A DNA stretch of 64,000 bases from Hormiphora californensis (lineage: Eukaryota > Ctenophora > Tentaculata > Cydippida > Pleurobrachiidae): assembly GCA_020137815.1 (NCBI GenBank), contig CM035357.1, forward strand, positions 7,799,315-7,863,314, given 5' to 3'. Below, piece by piece: positions 24,801 through 39,800 of this stretch; position 1 is the first letter of the stretch; the number at the start of each line of letters is the position of its first letter. The notes below the pieces were generated by a model. The model was not told where the DNA came from and searched no databases. It saw only the letters and a program-made list of their open reading frames with translations. The position numbers were made by a program, and so were the translations under genes.

Positions 24801-27800
24801 CAAGGATCGTTACTATTGTAGTGCAGTTGCACGTGCATCTGATCTTGCTTTGTATTGCGTCACTGTTCCAGCTAATTATATGCTCTCTTCAACAACTGCT
24901 GATATACGACAGCGACAATTTGAGTTACTCATGCAAGATCCGACCGCCGTTCTCTACTTTTCCATACACTGAGGGAGCAGCAACACAAGAGAAGTGCAGA
25001 GAGAACGAACAAGGCGTTGGAGATTAAACAGAACCGATGATCAATCTCAGAGATTGAGGCAGATGACCACAATCTGACGAAATGCGAGGAATCTGCAAAA
25101 TAGTAAGTTCTTTTATCACTTTGATCATCTTCTGGCGTTCTAAAACTCACAGCGATCCCGCCTGGGCTCCTTTTACGTTGCCGTAGGGATAGTGCATGTC
25201 AACAGTTCGACTGGTGATGTCAGTATTTCCTAATCCAGCTACCATTTCCGCGAAATTCGCCCGTAGGGCGAACGGGTTTACTAGTAATCAATAATCATGA
25301 TAATCCTTATTATAATTTGCAAATGCGTGGCGTGGTGATGATGTCGTATCCCACGTGCAAATAGAGGGGGGTTGCCAGGGAGGTGCCCTGGGAGGGGTAT
25401 TGGAGATTGTGGGGGGATACTGCACGTGCATGTTGTTTGTTGTTTATTGCGTGTTCCTGTGTTGTTCCTGTGGTGTTTTGGGATCTACTGCTGGGACCGC
25501 CATGATTGCCAAAGCCTTTCTACCTACGTACCGCGTTGATTCTATACACAGCTACAATTCTACGGATCTTTATCGCCTGATTCTACATGTTATTCAGCGG
25601 AATTTCCCTTGATGTTTATCACCAGCGCTCTACAACTTACCAACCTCCGTATTCTTTACCCCGGCATAGAGAGACAAAGAATGAGAGGGGGGAATAAAGA
25701 CATAGAGACGGGTGGGGGGGCTGTTGTAAGGCTACAATGGGCTTTCTAGTGTGACAAAATACTTTAAAGGAAATCATACCATAAATAAAAATGCATTTAT
25801 TCAGAAATGCATAAAATGCAGTTCGATTTACTGGGTAGCTTTCATTCAATTCTATTTACTGGATTATATAGCTTTCATACCGAACAATCGTGTCTGAAGA
25901 CCTCTAGCTGTCCAGATCCCTCTAGAACACCCACTGCAACGTATTCCCCTACTTCTGAGATACTGGCCTTCTTGACCAGGAGAAGGAAACCATTCTCCCT
26001 TATCTCGTACTTAGCAGATGGGACCACTCTATTGGGACATAGTTCCAGTTTTCATTGTACAAGAACCCAATCTACCCTTCCCAGTATTTCGAATTAGTTT
26101 AGAATTAATTAGGAATTTTTTACCTCTGCATAATGCCTGCTGATAGTCGATACCAGACAACACTAAGGGGTTGGGCATCAAATACGGCTCTGATTGCAAA
26201 GTTATATCCCGCTATCATAACATTAACAGAGGGCATCTGTAAGGTGTTATTAATTATTCGATTTTTTATTAGTGGACCCAGGCCATCCTACAGATGGCTA
26301 ACTTAACAATTGATTGGTTGCTAGCAATCGATTAATTGCTCAAGCAACTATAAAATATCCCTCTTACTCGTTCTTTTCATATCTCCAAATTTCCTCTTAG
26401 TCCCACCTCTCTCTCTCTCTCTGCTATCTCTCTCTCTCTCTGCTATCTCTCTCTCTCTCTCTGCTATCTCTCTCTCTGCTATCTCTCTCAGCTATCTATC
26501 TCGTTCTCTATGGGAATGACGTTTTCTCTAGATTGTAATTCCTCGCTCAATAAATAAAATCTGAAATTGTGTCTTTTATTTCCATTGTACCATAATTGTA
26601 CCACTATAAAATCATTGTTGTTTGGAATACAGTCAAGCGTGGAGCTATATATTTCTCTTCGATAAAAAGGGACTTTATTGTACTCCTCTTTGCTCTACAT
26701 TATATAGCTAGTTCACTAAAGAGTGTTATGAATGGTTCATTAGATAGTTCTTTACAACTTATAGTTCTCTCGACTCTCGTGCCACGGTGTTTTTATATAC
26801 TCCTAGAGAGAACCCTATCTATAATAGATCTACCTTCAATTGCTACTTAGCTGTATGTGCCCACAAGAAACCCATACTCCCTACAAAAAAGTAGTATTCT
26901 TACCGGTTCATTGATGATAGGAACTAGCTGGTACACGGTGTGGTGAATCACGCCATTTTCCTGGGTTGCGAAATGATAGTAACCACGGTGGGTAGTTGCC
27001 ATGAAATCTCTGATTTTTAGAGTAGCACTATCATCCCTGACACCTGAAGAGAGAGAGAGAGAGAGAGAGATGCTTTGTAATTGGCCACTGGTCAGTTAAC
27101 TTGTTTAATAATAAAAGCTAGTTCACGTGATCCCTACTAGTTCTTAACTCGAGAATTGAGTCGCCAGACACCTTGTAAAGTATGAAAAATTCAACACGAG
27201 ACCCCCTATATTATACCTGGTAGAGAGTCTGCGAAGACTGTCTGGCCGCCTCCCTGGGTCGTGGTATAGAGCCATCTAGTTGATCTCCCTGACCCATTGT
27301 ACAGGACAATACCAGCCCCTCTCAACACATACTCTGTGTTCTGAGCTGCAAACATCTCCACCCGGCTTACCATGTACGATTCAATGGGGTTCCTGTCGTA
27401 ATACACCACGTAGGTACCTGGGGGTTGGGTGGAGAAGATAGGGGTGTCCCCTTCTCCGAGAAAGGAGCAATAGTTATGGGTGGTAACTGGTAAGTAGATA
27501 AGGGAGGCATGTAAAATCAGAGGAATGTGTCCTACCTTCACTTTGAATGGTAAGTCTATCAATGATAACAGCACCCTCGGCACCAGGTTTCACCTCCCTG
27601 CTCTCACCAGCCCTCTGGACCATCCAGGTGACGGGTTGACGGGCTGAACTGGTCAACACTACCCGGTACCCGGTGAGAGATAACACGGGGACGCTGTCCA
27701 GCGCTTCCTGATATTATTTAGAGATCAGACACATCTACATATTTGAGTGTAATCAACAATTTAAATTGTGATTAGTTAACAGCAGTTACACTGACCTTGA

Positions 27801-30800
27801 TAACCTTGACATCCCACGAGACCCATGACAACCCAGAAGAGGGGGACTTGGAAATGTAGAGTCGTTCATCGGAGTCCTGCAATGAAACAGATTTAAGGGT
27901 ACACCTGGCGTTTTTCATCATCGAGTGCCCAACCAAATGACTTCACCAGGGTTTAGGCCATGCAAAATGGACCTCAAATATGCAGTTTTAGCCCTAAAGT
28001 CGAATTCATATTTTTGCTACAGCCTATTTTCAAAGTGGCGTTTTTTCAATTTTTGTTGAAATTTTTAACCTCAGGACCACTTTTTTTGAGATAGAAACAT
28101 TAAATTCTTGGAATTTGAAGAGAATATAAAGGTGAATAAGCCCAAAGAAGGATTTTTGAAATGGAGCTTATTTCTGGCCATGAGAACGGTTTACTTTTTT
28201 GCTTCTTTGACACGCTAGCTGAGAATGTTCCCATGCTTCATTAGAGATGAAAATCTGGAAATAGTTGCTCAAAACGATTATCTATGTGGCCCAAAAATTT
28301 TGGAACTTTCCCACCAAAGATGTGGTGTACAGAGCTTTTTTTGTGAAACCTGTCTTTTTGAAAAAGAGGGAAATTCCCTGTATCTCAAAAACGGATGATC
28401 GTAGAGACCTGGGACCAAGCTCAATCGATTCAGAAGGTCCGATTTTGGGGGGGTCTTCTGAGAGACATTTTGCTCCTACTCCAACTGTTTTTGCTGTAAT
28501 TGCGAAAAAGGTATCAGCAAGTAAGGGGGAAATCAGCCCGAAGCAGGCTACTAGAATAGAGTTGTTTCCCCTTTTCATAGAATTGGTTTTTTGCAATTAC
28601 AGCAAAATCGGTTGGAGTAGGAGCAAAATGTCTCTCAGAAGACCCCCCCAAAATCGGACCTTCTGAATCGATTAAGCTTAGTCCCAGGTCTCTACGATCA
28701 TCCGTTTTTGAGATACAGGGAATTTCCCTCTTTTTCAAAAAGACAGGTTTCACAAAAAAAGCTCTGTACACCACATCTTTGGTGGGAAAGTTCCAAAATT
28801 TTTGGGCCACATAGATAATCGTTTTGAGCAACTATTTCCAGATTTTCATCTCTAATGAAGCATGGGAACATTCTCAGCTAGCGTGTCAAAGAAGCAAAAA
28901 AGTAAACCGTTCTCATGGCCAGAAATAAGCTCCATTTCAAAAATCCTTCTTTGGGCTTATTCACCTTTATATTCTCTTCAAATTCCAAGAATTTAATGTT
29001 TCTATCTCAAAAAAAGTGGTCCTGAGGTTAAAAATTTCAACAAAAATTGAAAAAACGCCACTTTGAAAATAGGCTGTAGCAAAAATATGAATTCGACTTT
29101 AGGGCTAAAACTGCATATTTGAGGTCCATTTTGCATGGCCTAAACCCTGGTGAAGTCATTTGGTTGGGCACTCGATGATGAAAAACGCCAGGTGTACCCT
29201 TAAGATAAGTAACTCTGGGTCCTCTTTTATTAAAATCCTGAATCGTAGTCATTGCTGATCACTAATTATCTGTTATCAATTAACCACCACTAACCTGTAC
29301 GCTGGAAATAACAAGAGATCCTTGCTTCACGTATAGCTTATCTGCACTCAGTACTCTCTCTAACACACCTCCTCTCTCCATATACCACTCTGTCTGCTGT
29401 CTCTCCTTCTCACCCAACGTTACCATGGTCCCCCTAACAACGGTTACCATGCGCCGGTCCGTTACTGTTACTATGGTTACCACGAACTCGTCCACTTGTC
29501 CGGTACTGTCCGACACGTAGTATACTCCTAGAGGGTGGGTAGTGTCTTCATCAAACAACTATGCAAGAATAAATGCGATAGAGAGAGAGAGAGCTTGAGG
29601 CTTAAATAGGTGCAGTATACGGTGTAGTAAGCCATGTCTTGCAGTGCCATTAGACAGCGAATGCCGGGGTATTGGGTAAAGGCCGGTATAATCTGAGTTG
29701 TACCTGAGTTGCGGGGTGTAACTTTATTGATGATGGCCTGGTTACCATACACCTTCAGATCGTCACTCAGTGCTGAAACAACCCCAGTTGCAGGATCTCT
29801 CAGGTACCAGTGAAGAGGAGGGTTCAGAGCAGTTGTCATGGTTACTGTTGCTTCCTCTAACACATACAGCTCAAACTGGGATCCTGAAAACATGGAGTGA
29901 ACTGAATTGCAGCTGTACCGTGGTACTTTTAGAAACAAGAAATATATTGTACATAATATCCAAGCACGATTCTCAAATATAATATGCTGCATCGGCCTTT
30001 TTCTTCTTCTTCTTCTTCGTAGAGGCTGTCTCAGCCCCGTGAGGGGCTGAGATGAAGGGATGTAGCACAGTGGTTACGTTCCCCAGCCTTGAGGTACCCC
30101 GACCAGAAACTCGGGATTTCTTGGGTGTACTTCTTGGAGTCGTAGTGTTTTCTACCTAGAGGACGGGGGAGGGTCCTCAGGGTGTAGTAGTTTCTCCGCC
30201 CTTCGGTAAAACGTGACGGTTTTTTGGAAGGGCAGGTGGTTTCTTATGTCGTCTAAAGTCACGCACAATTTATCGAATACTTCTTGTCGAAGTTTCCACA
30301 ATAGTGGGCATTCTGTGAGTACGTGTTTGACAGTTTCGTCCTCCATCCCACACAGGTTGCAGGTTGTGGTTTTGACTTTTTTCAGTTTTTTCATATGGTA
30401 GTTTAGATTGCCATGTCCCGTGAGAAGGTGCATCGGCCTTTATTTTCTCAACCATTCTCAGCAATAAAGCATGTGAATTTCTCTAGCACAGTTTTCACTT
30501 TAACACAGTATTTATTTGAATATATTCATGTCATATTTATATTCTCGTTATGCTTTCATAACCCGTCGCTGCTCGAGATTGTCTGAGCGATTAAATAGAT
30601 GTAGCGTACTGTGAGACTGTAAGAGAAGAAGAAGAAGAGAGGACATAGATCTTTGTCATGTCCCCCTTTTTACAGAGCCCTGCCTCTTTGTGAAGACTAC
30701 ATGCAGCCACAACTTTAAAGATGGCTAACCATCTTTAAAGTTGTTGCTGTAGTCTTCACAAAGAGGCAGGGCTCTGTAAAAAGGGGGAGATGCATTGTTG

Positions 30801-33800
30801 CAATGCTCATATTTAGTTATAGTCAAACTAACATCAAACTATCACGTAGGATGAAATGGCTAATATTCCTCTGTTGTGTTATATTCCAAGGTAATCAAGT
30901 GATAATGTCCTTATATAGTGTTACGTAACAGTATATTGCTATCAATCAATAGAACTGCACATCATGTGATCTGTTACAGCTGTTATCTCAGTCAATAGAA
31001 CTTCACATCATGTGATCTGTTACAGGTTGCTGGTGTTCTTTGAAACTGGTTGATGAACGTTCCAGGAGTCGGGGTTATGGAATCCTCACATACACAGACG
31101 CCCAGGTGGGTTACAGCTCCGGTATAAGAGACTGTAGTTTAGTTGTTCTGAGTCCTCATAATATCCCCCCTTTGTAACAGAGTGGTACAAGAGGTCTGGT
31201 GATTGATGAGGGGTTTACAGAGAGGCATGCAATGGCGGTGTGTCGTTCCCTCAACTACACATCAGTTAACACTTGGTATATCACGGAATTCCCTCCCCTC
31301 TTCACAGAGCGATTCAAGGTACTGCAGTGCCAATATAGTAGACACATGACATGCTGACAGAAACAGACCGAGTTGTATTGTTAATTGATTCATTAACTGG
31401 ACCTCAACATACCACAGGGACGATTCAAGGTGACTGGCAGGATACAGAATGGCACCGAGCTGAACTTTAAATCTGTCCGTGGGATGTACAGCTATGTTAC
31501 CTATGTGGTCTGCAACCCTTTTCCACAAGGTATAACGTTATAGTGAACCGAGTGAGTGTAGAGCGTGACGTATACACTTTAATTTAACTAGTAAGCCCGC
31601 TCGCCCTACGGGCGAATGTCGGGGATGGTCAATGGTCATACAGTAAACTAAGCAAATAGTGTAGTATCATTTGAAATTTTTAAAATCAGTAAATTTATCA
31701 GGTAAATTAACCACAGCGATTCTTTAGACAGAAAAACCACGGGTCCTCTTTTGCCAGGTCCTGAAGTATTTTATGAAGGAGCACATTTGCAAAATACTTT
31801 CACGTATTACTGCCATTTCTTATTAGTGCCATTGATACTTTGTTATTACGTGTATTGACAACATTTTTTGAATAATAATCACATCTTTTGTAGGATTCTA
31901 TCACGTACCTAGTCTATAGGCGTCAGCGCCAGTTTGGGACATATGGCTCCTCCAAACTCGCTGGCGATTGTGTTGAAGTTGAGTAGTCATGTTCACGAAA
32001 CGTGGTGAACAGGGGGTGAACAGATCAAATCGAGCAAACGATCAATCACACAACCGGCAGAGATGAATCAAGGATGCACATTGCACGTGCAGTTTAAGGC
32101 TCAAGCTAGCAGGTTGCCAGGGTCCCTCTAGGGACAACACGTGCAAAAGGCCATTTCCAGGAATTTTGTGCCATATTTGGTAAAAAAACCATCACCCATC
32201 ATTTCCCTATTTGCTTTAATAATAGTATGATTTACATATAATATTCCCTGCAGATGCGTGTGAGTTGAGGATAAGGAATGGTTTCCAGAAGTCCGCCTGT
32301 GGCCGTATTTTTGGTAAAACTCTGTACAAGTGTCTGGAGAGTGACCAGGTTTATGTTATAGTTGATGGCCACCTCCCTCAACCAGGGATAGTGTCTACGA
32401 GGTGCAACAATGACCCATCCTTTTATCAGGTGAAGGACTGTCTGGGTCAAGTTGTAGACCAATCACGGGTGGATTTGTTGAGTAATGCTACAAAACATGT
32501 CTCGTTTTTACTGAACAATAATTCAATTCCAGGCGTGCGGGTTGACGGATGTGATATCCCCCACCGGTCCAGTCTGCGGTCAGGTGATTTGTGATACAAC
32601 CCACCCCTACCTCCTGACTCAAAAGATGGCGTGCGGTGAAGAATTTTGCGGGTTTAGACCCTGTGGACATCAAAATGCGGTAACAAAGAAATAGTAGATC
32701 ATGAGACTCACGGAAAATTCAATTTGAAATTGATAAGTTGTACACAGGTGTAACCTTGTTTAATCTTTGTACAGATCGATCTGAGGGCTTCATGTCCCAA
32801 CCTGGACTACTCTTCATGCAGTGCAGTTGGACCCAAAGTGTCCAACAATACAATCCATGATGATGATCACTGCGATGGCAACTGTGATCACTACTCCTGC
32901 GAGGACGAGTCAGAGTGTGATGGCGTGGTGTACGGTATCAGATGCACTGTAAGTAGAGTGGTAGATTATAGGGCCCCTGGATTCACCGGCAAATCCAAAA
33001 TATAGTATAAAGCCGAATTTTTTGAAGTTGCCACCCAATCCCAATGCCCTCTTCCTCCCTCTCCAGAAGTACGGTCTGCCCAACAAGTACATCCAACCTT
33101 CGTTCTTGTGTGATAGTTTCACACACTGTGATGCGGGAGAAGATGAAGATAGGACTATGTGTACCAATACTTCCTCCCTTCATTGTACCAGGAGTGTGCA
33201 TGAGCATCGGAGAGTTAACATGCCGATTATTAATCGGTGTAGTGCCCCATTTAGTGAAGGGGTCTACAAGCCACTGTGTCTCGACTCCATGGACCAGACT
33301 AACTGTTCAGGTAGTTGCCATGGTAACGAATATTACATGATACGTTGCCATTATTTACAAACTATTTGTTACAGGTTCAGAAGCTGCTGGGTTGACCTGC
33401 AAGATTGATGGATACTGGAGCACTGTCTCTAATACCGTCCTCTGTATCCTCCCACACTCCCCATTGTGTGATAATGGGATGGACCAGGAATGTGCCAGGC
33501 TATCTACCTCCTGCTTCCTACACAAACACTTCATTTGTGATGGTATCCCACACTGTGAGGACGGGGCTGATGAGCAGTGTCCCCATCTAACTAACTCTAC
33601 CTGTCAGAGGTACATAGTGAACCAGCCCCCACACCCCATCCCTACCCCTTGGCTGCTAGATGGTGTGACGGACTGTATCTCCGGTCTAGATGAACTACAG
33701 GGTGTCTGGCCAGTGTGTGGTGTTGGTAGGAGGAAGAGGTTCGTGGTGGATAACTCCACGTGCAATGAGGTATACTATTGCACAGGGAGGGCTGATTTCT

Positions 33801-36800
33801 TGGAACTCAGCCAACTTTGTGATGGAGTGGAGGAGTGCGGGGAAGAGGTGGGGGTGTGTAAGGAGAGTCTGAATCAGGTTAAGGTGTTCTCCAATCCAGT
33901 AAAAAGTAAGGGTGATAGTATCTATCTGTCTCATTGTCTCCCAGGGCTAAAGGGTATTCTAACATCTGACTGTGTAGCACTGACGGTCCCCAAGAGGAAG
34001 GGACTATTAGAAAAGGGCATGGTTAACACCCTACACATCACCCCTACTAACTGTAATTTCCTGTACGGGGAGGCCTATGTGCGGGTCAGCTGCTCTAACA
34101 TGTGTCTGGATACAACAACACCATGCCCCATCACCCGCCGTCTGGAGTATGATTCCTGTACTCTTCAGTACCCTGACAGGACCTACACCCTGGCAGACAA
34201 CTCCTACCTCACCTTCCTCCTTCCAGGGGAGGATGAGGTGTTCCGGTGTGCCAATAACCGGTGTGTGACCCTCTCTGCAGTGTGCAACTTGGCTGACGAG
34301 TGTGGGGATGGTAGTGATGAGAGGGAGTGTAGGAACAACTTCCAGTGCAGGGATCAATCTAAATACATCCCCCTGTCCCAGGTATGTGATGGATCCCCTG
34401 ATTGTGTGGACTTGTCTGATGAGTGTAATGAACAGTGCAGTGTGGAGGTTTTATCAAACATACCATATTTGGTAGTGTGCTGCGTCCTTGGTTTCCTAGC
34501 AACCACCCTCAATATCGGGGTACTAGTATCACTGTTAGTGACCCTATATAAAGAGGGTGCTAAAAAGAAGGTCCAACTCTACAACCGACTACTGATACTT
34601 CTCATCTCCTGTGGAGACCTCCTAACAGGCTGCTATCTCTCCTCAATAGCCATCACTCACCTGATATACAATGACTCCTACTGTACCCAGCGATACACCT
34701 GGCTGACCTCCAAATACTGTGCAACACTGGGGGTAGTCAGTACTATCGGGACCCAGATATCAGTCCATGCCATGGCCATACTGGGTGTAACAAGACTGGT
34801 AGCGGTGAAGAACTCTCTGAGAGACTGGAGGAATATCGAGACGGTGAAGAAGTCAGCACTGGTCAAGATTGGGTTAGTGTTACTGGGGGTAGTATTGGTA
34901 TGTGCTAGTTTTGCTATTGTCCCCCTCATCCCATCCCTAAGAGATGTGTTTGTGAATGGTATGGTGTATCCTCAACATCTTCGCCTCTTCGCCGGGACTG
35001 TCGACAAGATGACTCATTGGAGGGTATTCAGAGCCTATTTCGGATATCTATCCTCAGTGACGTTGTCATGGGAACAAGTGGAGTCCCTTGTCAGCGAGAT
35101 GTTCAGTAGGGACTACCAAGATATCTCCCAATCTATGGTTCACTTCTATGGTAGCAGCGAGGTTTGTCTGTTCAAATTCTTTGTCTCAATATCAGACCCC
35201 CAGCGCTACTACACGTGGGCGCTAATTGGTGCTGACTGTGGCTGCTTCATCACTACTACAGTGTGCTACATGATAATCAATTACAGGACACAACTAGCTA
35301 CAAGGACCCTGGCCCAGAACATGAACGCGGTGAGGGACAGGAACAGGAAACTACAGAACAAAGTGCTGATGATTGTTCTAACTAACCAGATCGTCTGGTT
35401 ACCCTTTGTGGTGTTGTGCAGTCTCCATACTGCTGGGGTGGTAGATGCGGGGAGGTGGTACGTGTTTATCTCCATCTGTATCCTACCCCTCAACTCGGTG
35501 ATCAACCCCTGTTTGTACAACACTGAACTGTTTGAGAAGGTGATGGGGAAGGTGTTATCTTGGTACACTGTTCCTGATTTCCAGTTGATGAGGAGAATAA
35601 GGGTTTGGACAAGTACCAGGAAGGATGATATTGGTCCTGTTGATATTGAATTGGGTCCAGTAACTGCAGGGACTGGTTTGGTAGCTCAGGTTGTTCCTAC
35701 ATGTTCCGGAGTTGATTTAGACATTCAAAGTCAAACCCCAGTTGGAGGATGCCAAGGGGTGGCTCCAATTATACCTCGGAAACGGGCAGGAAGTTTACCG
35801 ATCACTCGAATGAAACTAATGACTATAGAACCAAGTAACAATGGGCTGATACCGAGAAGAGGGAGGACCGTGAAACAGTGTCAACTAGATGATGGTGGAA
35901 CTGTTAGCAGAAGACATTCGGTTAACTAAACATGTGTCAAAGGGAAGTAATTTTGATATCTCCTTCTGGTGATCAACAGACACACACGCCCTCTGTACAA
36001 CAGTTTAATGGGGAATCTCACACATACACGGGCAGAACTCGGTTAAGGAGAGATTAATTAGTATTCTGAATAATGAGTTCAGAGCAAGAATTAAATAGGG
36101 AAGAAAATCGAAAAATACTGGGTTTGACCGGGAATTGAACCAGGGACCTCCAGAGAGACATGCTCGGAGCTATAAACCACTAAGCTACCAAACCCTATAT
36201 AGGGTTTGGTAGCTTAGTGGTTTATAGTGGTTCAATTCCCGGTCAAACCCAGTATTTTTCGATTTTCTTCCCTATTTAATTCTTGCTCTGAACTCATTAT
36301 TCAGTAAACATGTGTCTGCAAGAGAAGTATGTTTTGGGATAGCAATTTTGGGTTGACGATCCTTCTGGTGCACCGTGGTAAGGGTGTCGGGTGATAACAC
36401 CAATATTTCAAGTTAAGTTACAAGTTGCATACCTTTAATTTTCTCCAGTAAGAGCTCATAAATGAAGTGTTGAGTTATAAAATCCTCTGAGATTGTAGCT
36501 TGGTAATATCCCTGGTCCGATAAACCAAACGTTTCTATCACCTGCAAAGAAGGTTTAGTTGGTCCGGTGAACTGGGAGATCATAACCTGTACGAGGTACT
36601 TGAAGTCCTGAAATATTCCAAGTGGTATAACTTACTAGGCTGTCCCCTGTTGCTGGCAGCTTGTTCGTGATACCCACACCGCTCTCTGGGTTGCCATGAT
36701 ACTGCCATGTGACACCACCAGGTGACACTCTCACGGGTAATGTGATCCCAAACGTAGCACCTGACCTGATAGGATGTGAAACTATTAGGGGGGGGGGTGA

Positions 36801-39800
36801 CACACATTGGGGGCCTCTGAATGGCACAATACTTTTAATATCACTCTAAAAACTTTACCGTTGTCTAAAGTTCATATTTTTCTTTACCAAATGGACTATT
36901 TCAGCCCTGATTTCCACAGTCGATGACATCGGAGGCTCAAAACATCCGCAAATTAGTAAAAAAGTGTATGTTTTAACCCTAGAAATGATTTAAAACTTTT
37001 AGATGTGTTCTAGAAAGACACCAAAGTCGTTCAAATTACTTATTCACCAACCGTCTTATATATTTTGTAAATATTTTGTAAGAATTTGTAACACTTTGTA
37101 ACAATTTGTAACACTTTGTGACACTATGTAACACTTTGTGACACTTTGTAACACTATGTAACACTTTGTAACACTATGTAACACTTTGTAACACTATGTA
37201 ACACTTTGTAACACTATGTAACACTTTGTAACACTATGTAACACTTTGTAACACTATGTAACACTTTGTAACACTATGTAACACTTTGTAACACTATGTA
37301 ACACTATGTAACACTTTGTAACACTATGTAACACTTTGTAACACTATGTAACACTTTGTAACATGTGCAGAAAACTTTTTGTGCACGTTACATGTTACAA
37401 AGTGTTACAAAGTGTTACGTGTCACCCCCCCCCCTATTAACATATCCCAGTCTTCAGACTTACATACCCGTCTTCTAAGTCATTAAGGGAGGGCGGGACG
37501 ATTTTTTATTTTTAGATATTTCGTATTTGGTTTGAATGCGCTTTTATGAGCCGCAAAAACACTATCAAACAAGCTTTTAACAAATACAATAGTTGTTAAA
37601 GACTTTTAAGAGTTTTTGCGCCACCCCCTCTCTTACGATGGTGAGCATAATGAGGACGTGTTTCATAATAGCTCGATTTAAATCTCGAGCTGCTATCCTC
37701 CATTACCTGATGTAGTAGACAACCTTGGCCACCATAGGCAGGACATTTAGTTTGTAGTATCTCCACGATCTATCTGTCACCCGCACAGCGTAGACACCTA
37801 GAGATGGGGTGTGTTGGAAATATAGTTTGAGTGTTGGAAAATGGACATGATCTCTCTTTATCAGGGTACAAACAACAGGTAATTTAACTGAAGGCTTGGA
37901 GACTTGACTAAAATGTCCCTATCAATTACCTTGGTCCTGCTCCTGTATGTTTTTCAGAGTTAGCTGGGTCTGGGTTACACCAGTGTTATAGGTGTCTCTC
38001 ATCTCTCTGAACACTCCATCCACCACACGGTACCACACAACTTCACCTGTCTATGGGTGGAATAGGAGCTATAACTTGTCTGATTTGGTTGGAAGGAAAA
38101 CAACCAAATTGTTTACTCCCCTTGCCAGCACTGAGTGAACAACTTGTCTGATTTGGCACCCTTTCCAGCCCTACAAGACCCTGCCTGAACACATTATATC
38201 ATAGTTCTCCTTACCTCAGCAGGGATAGCAAGTTTGGCAGTCTGCCCGGTGAAAGTGTTGACTGCTATGTAGGACTCCTTTCTAGGTAGGGGCACCCCAA
38301 CCACAGTATAACGTCCATAGTAACCACCCTCCCGGGAAGATAAACTATATACACCTGTAAATAAGGGTCATTATCATGCAATGGGGTGGGAGTTGGGAGT
38401 TGAGGGGAACCGATTGGATAGCAATATATCAATTCGTTCAACCTAGCTGCAGAATAATCATGATATGAATCAGTAGTACACGTACCCTCATTGACAGTTG
38501 ACAGTTCCTCGATGACATAACTCTGTCCCACTGGGCCAGCTCTGAGCACCCCATCCCTAACCAGATACCACTGCCCAGCAATGGGCACCGTCTCAGGTTG
38601 TTTCAACTCTACCCTCGCACCATACAGTGCGTACACCACCCTCTCCTCAGAAACATGAGGACAGAGCCTCAAGTTATAGACAGTGTGGGAGTTTGTAGCA
38701 TCAAAGGTAGCCCTGTAATACCCCACGTGAGATGCTGAAAAGGCTCTAATAATCAGGGTCTGGGAATCTGGGAGGAGATAATCAGGGGATTCTCCTATCA
38801 GACTAGTTCCTGTCTGTCCAAGGTAGGTCCAGGTTACCGGCGTATCTGTTACAAGCGCAAACTTAGATCCCTCCTCGATAAGGTAGGTCGTGTACTTGAC
38901 TGAAAAGGGAAGAGTATATTGTGGGGCGGTGGGAAAGTGTACCTATAATATTATGTTCCACGGAAATGTTGAATTGCGAAGCACGGTCACAGTGCCAGGC
39001 GACTCAACAGAAATGAGGTATTATTGTTGCTGAAGTTGCTAAACACATTCAAAATTTCTAAGCGGCCTTCTTACCCGGTTCATCAATGACCTCCAGAATC
39101 CAAGACACCCACCGACGTGTCTCATCCCTGACAACATATTGTCCAGTGTGCCACTTCTCAGCCCTCTCAATCACCATCCCATCACTGTAGAATGAGAAGG
39201 AGGAGGAGGTGGAGTCAATAGAGCGAAGCATACCACTATCCAGCTGAAACCTGCAGAGAAATGAGGTGAGAAGATTATATATCTAATGAGAATTCAGACA
39301 TTTATCAAGAGAATGTCCGTGTCTAGGGATATGACTGCTAAACTGTAGGTAAAACTTGTTGGGGAAGGGGAGTTAGGGGTATCATACTAACCAGTTGACA
39401 CTGCCATATAACTGGGAGGGAGAGGTAAGTGTGACAGTAGAGCCCACTAGAACAGTTACTCGCACCACCTCCATACCATCAGGAATACCTCGAACATTAT
39501 ACTTGTATCCGTACCCAATATTATCAACAGCTAGATATGAACCTGTGGAAGTGGGGGTTATTAGGACTATTTGATTGTGATGGAGGGGGAATGGTGCGAT
39601 CAGATAGTTCAGAGATTGGACAAATTGAGATGGGGAGAGAGACACTTACCTTCAAGGCTAATTTCTAGTGAGCGAATTGTAAGAATTCCATTAGTGACGT
39701 CATAGTTCGGATCATCTGCCCTCACCAATCCAGTCAACTGGTCCTGCAACACAAAATGTGTAATTAAGTGGCCTGCTAAATGGGGTACCCTGGCAAACTA

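Noticed and set aside
28265-28831. Mirrored ORFs of 104-133 codons
   Set aside because: They are the two strands of the foldback arms and have no domain-like composition.
36120-36195. Functional tRNA gene
   Set aside because: Bulged anticodon stem, no U33, T-stem mismatch, and location in a foldback point to a SINE head or pseudogene.
29884-36432. End of one Ig gene and start of another around the 7TM receptor
   Set aside because: Exon 36433-36541 leaves phase 1 and exon 29704-29883 enters in phase 1 with a continuous Ig linker; I saw no stop, poly(A) signal or signal peptide at these borders.
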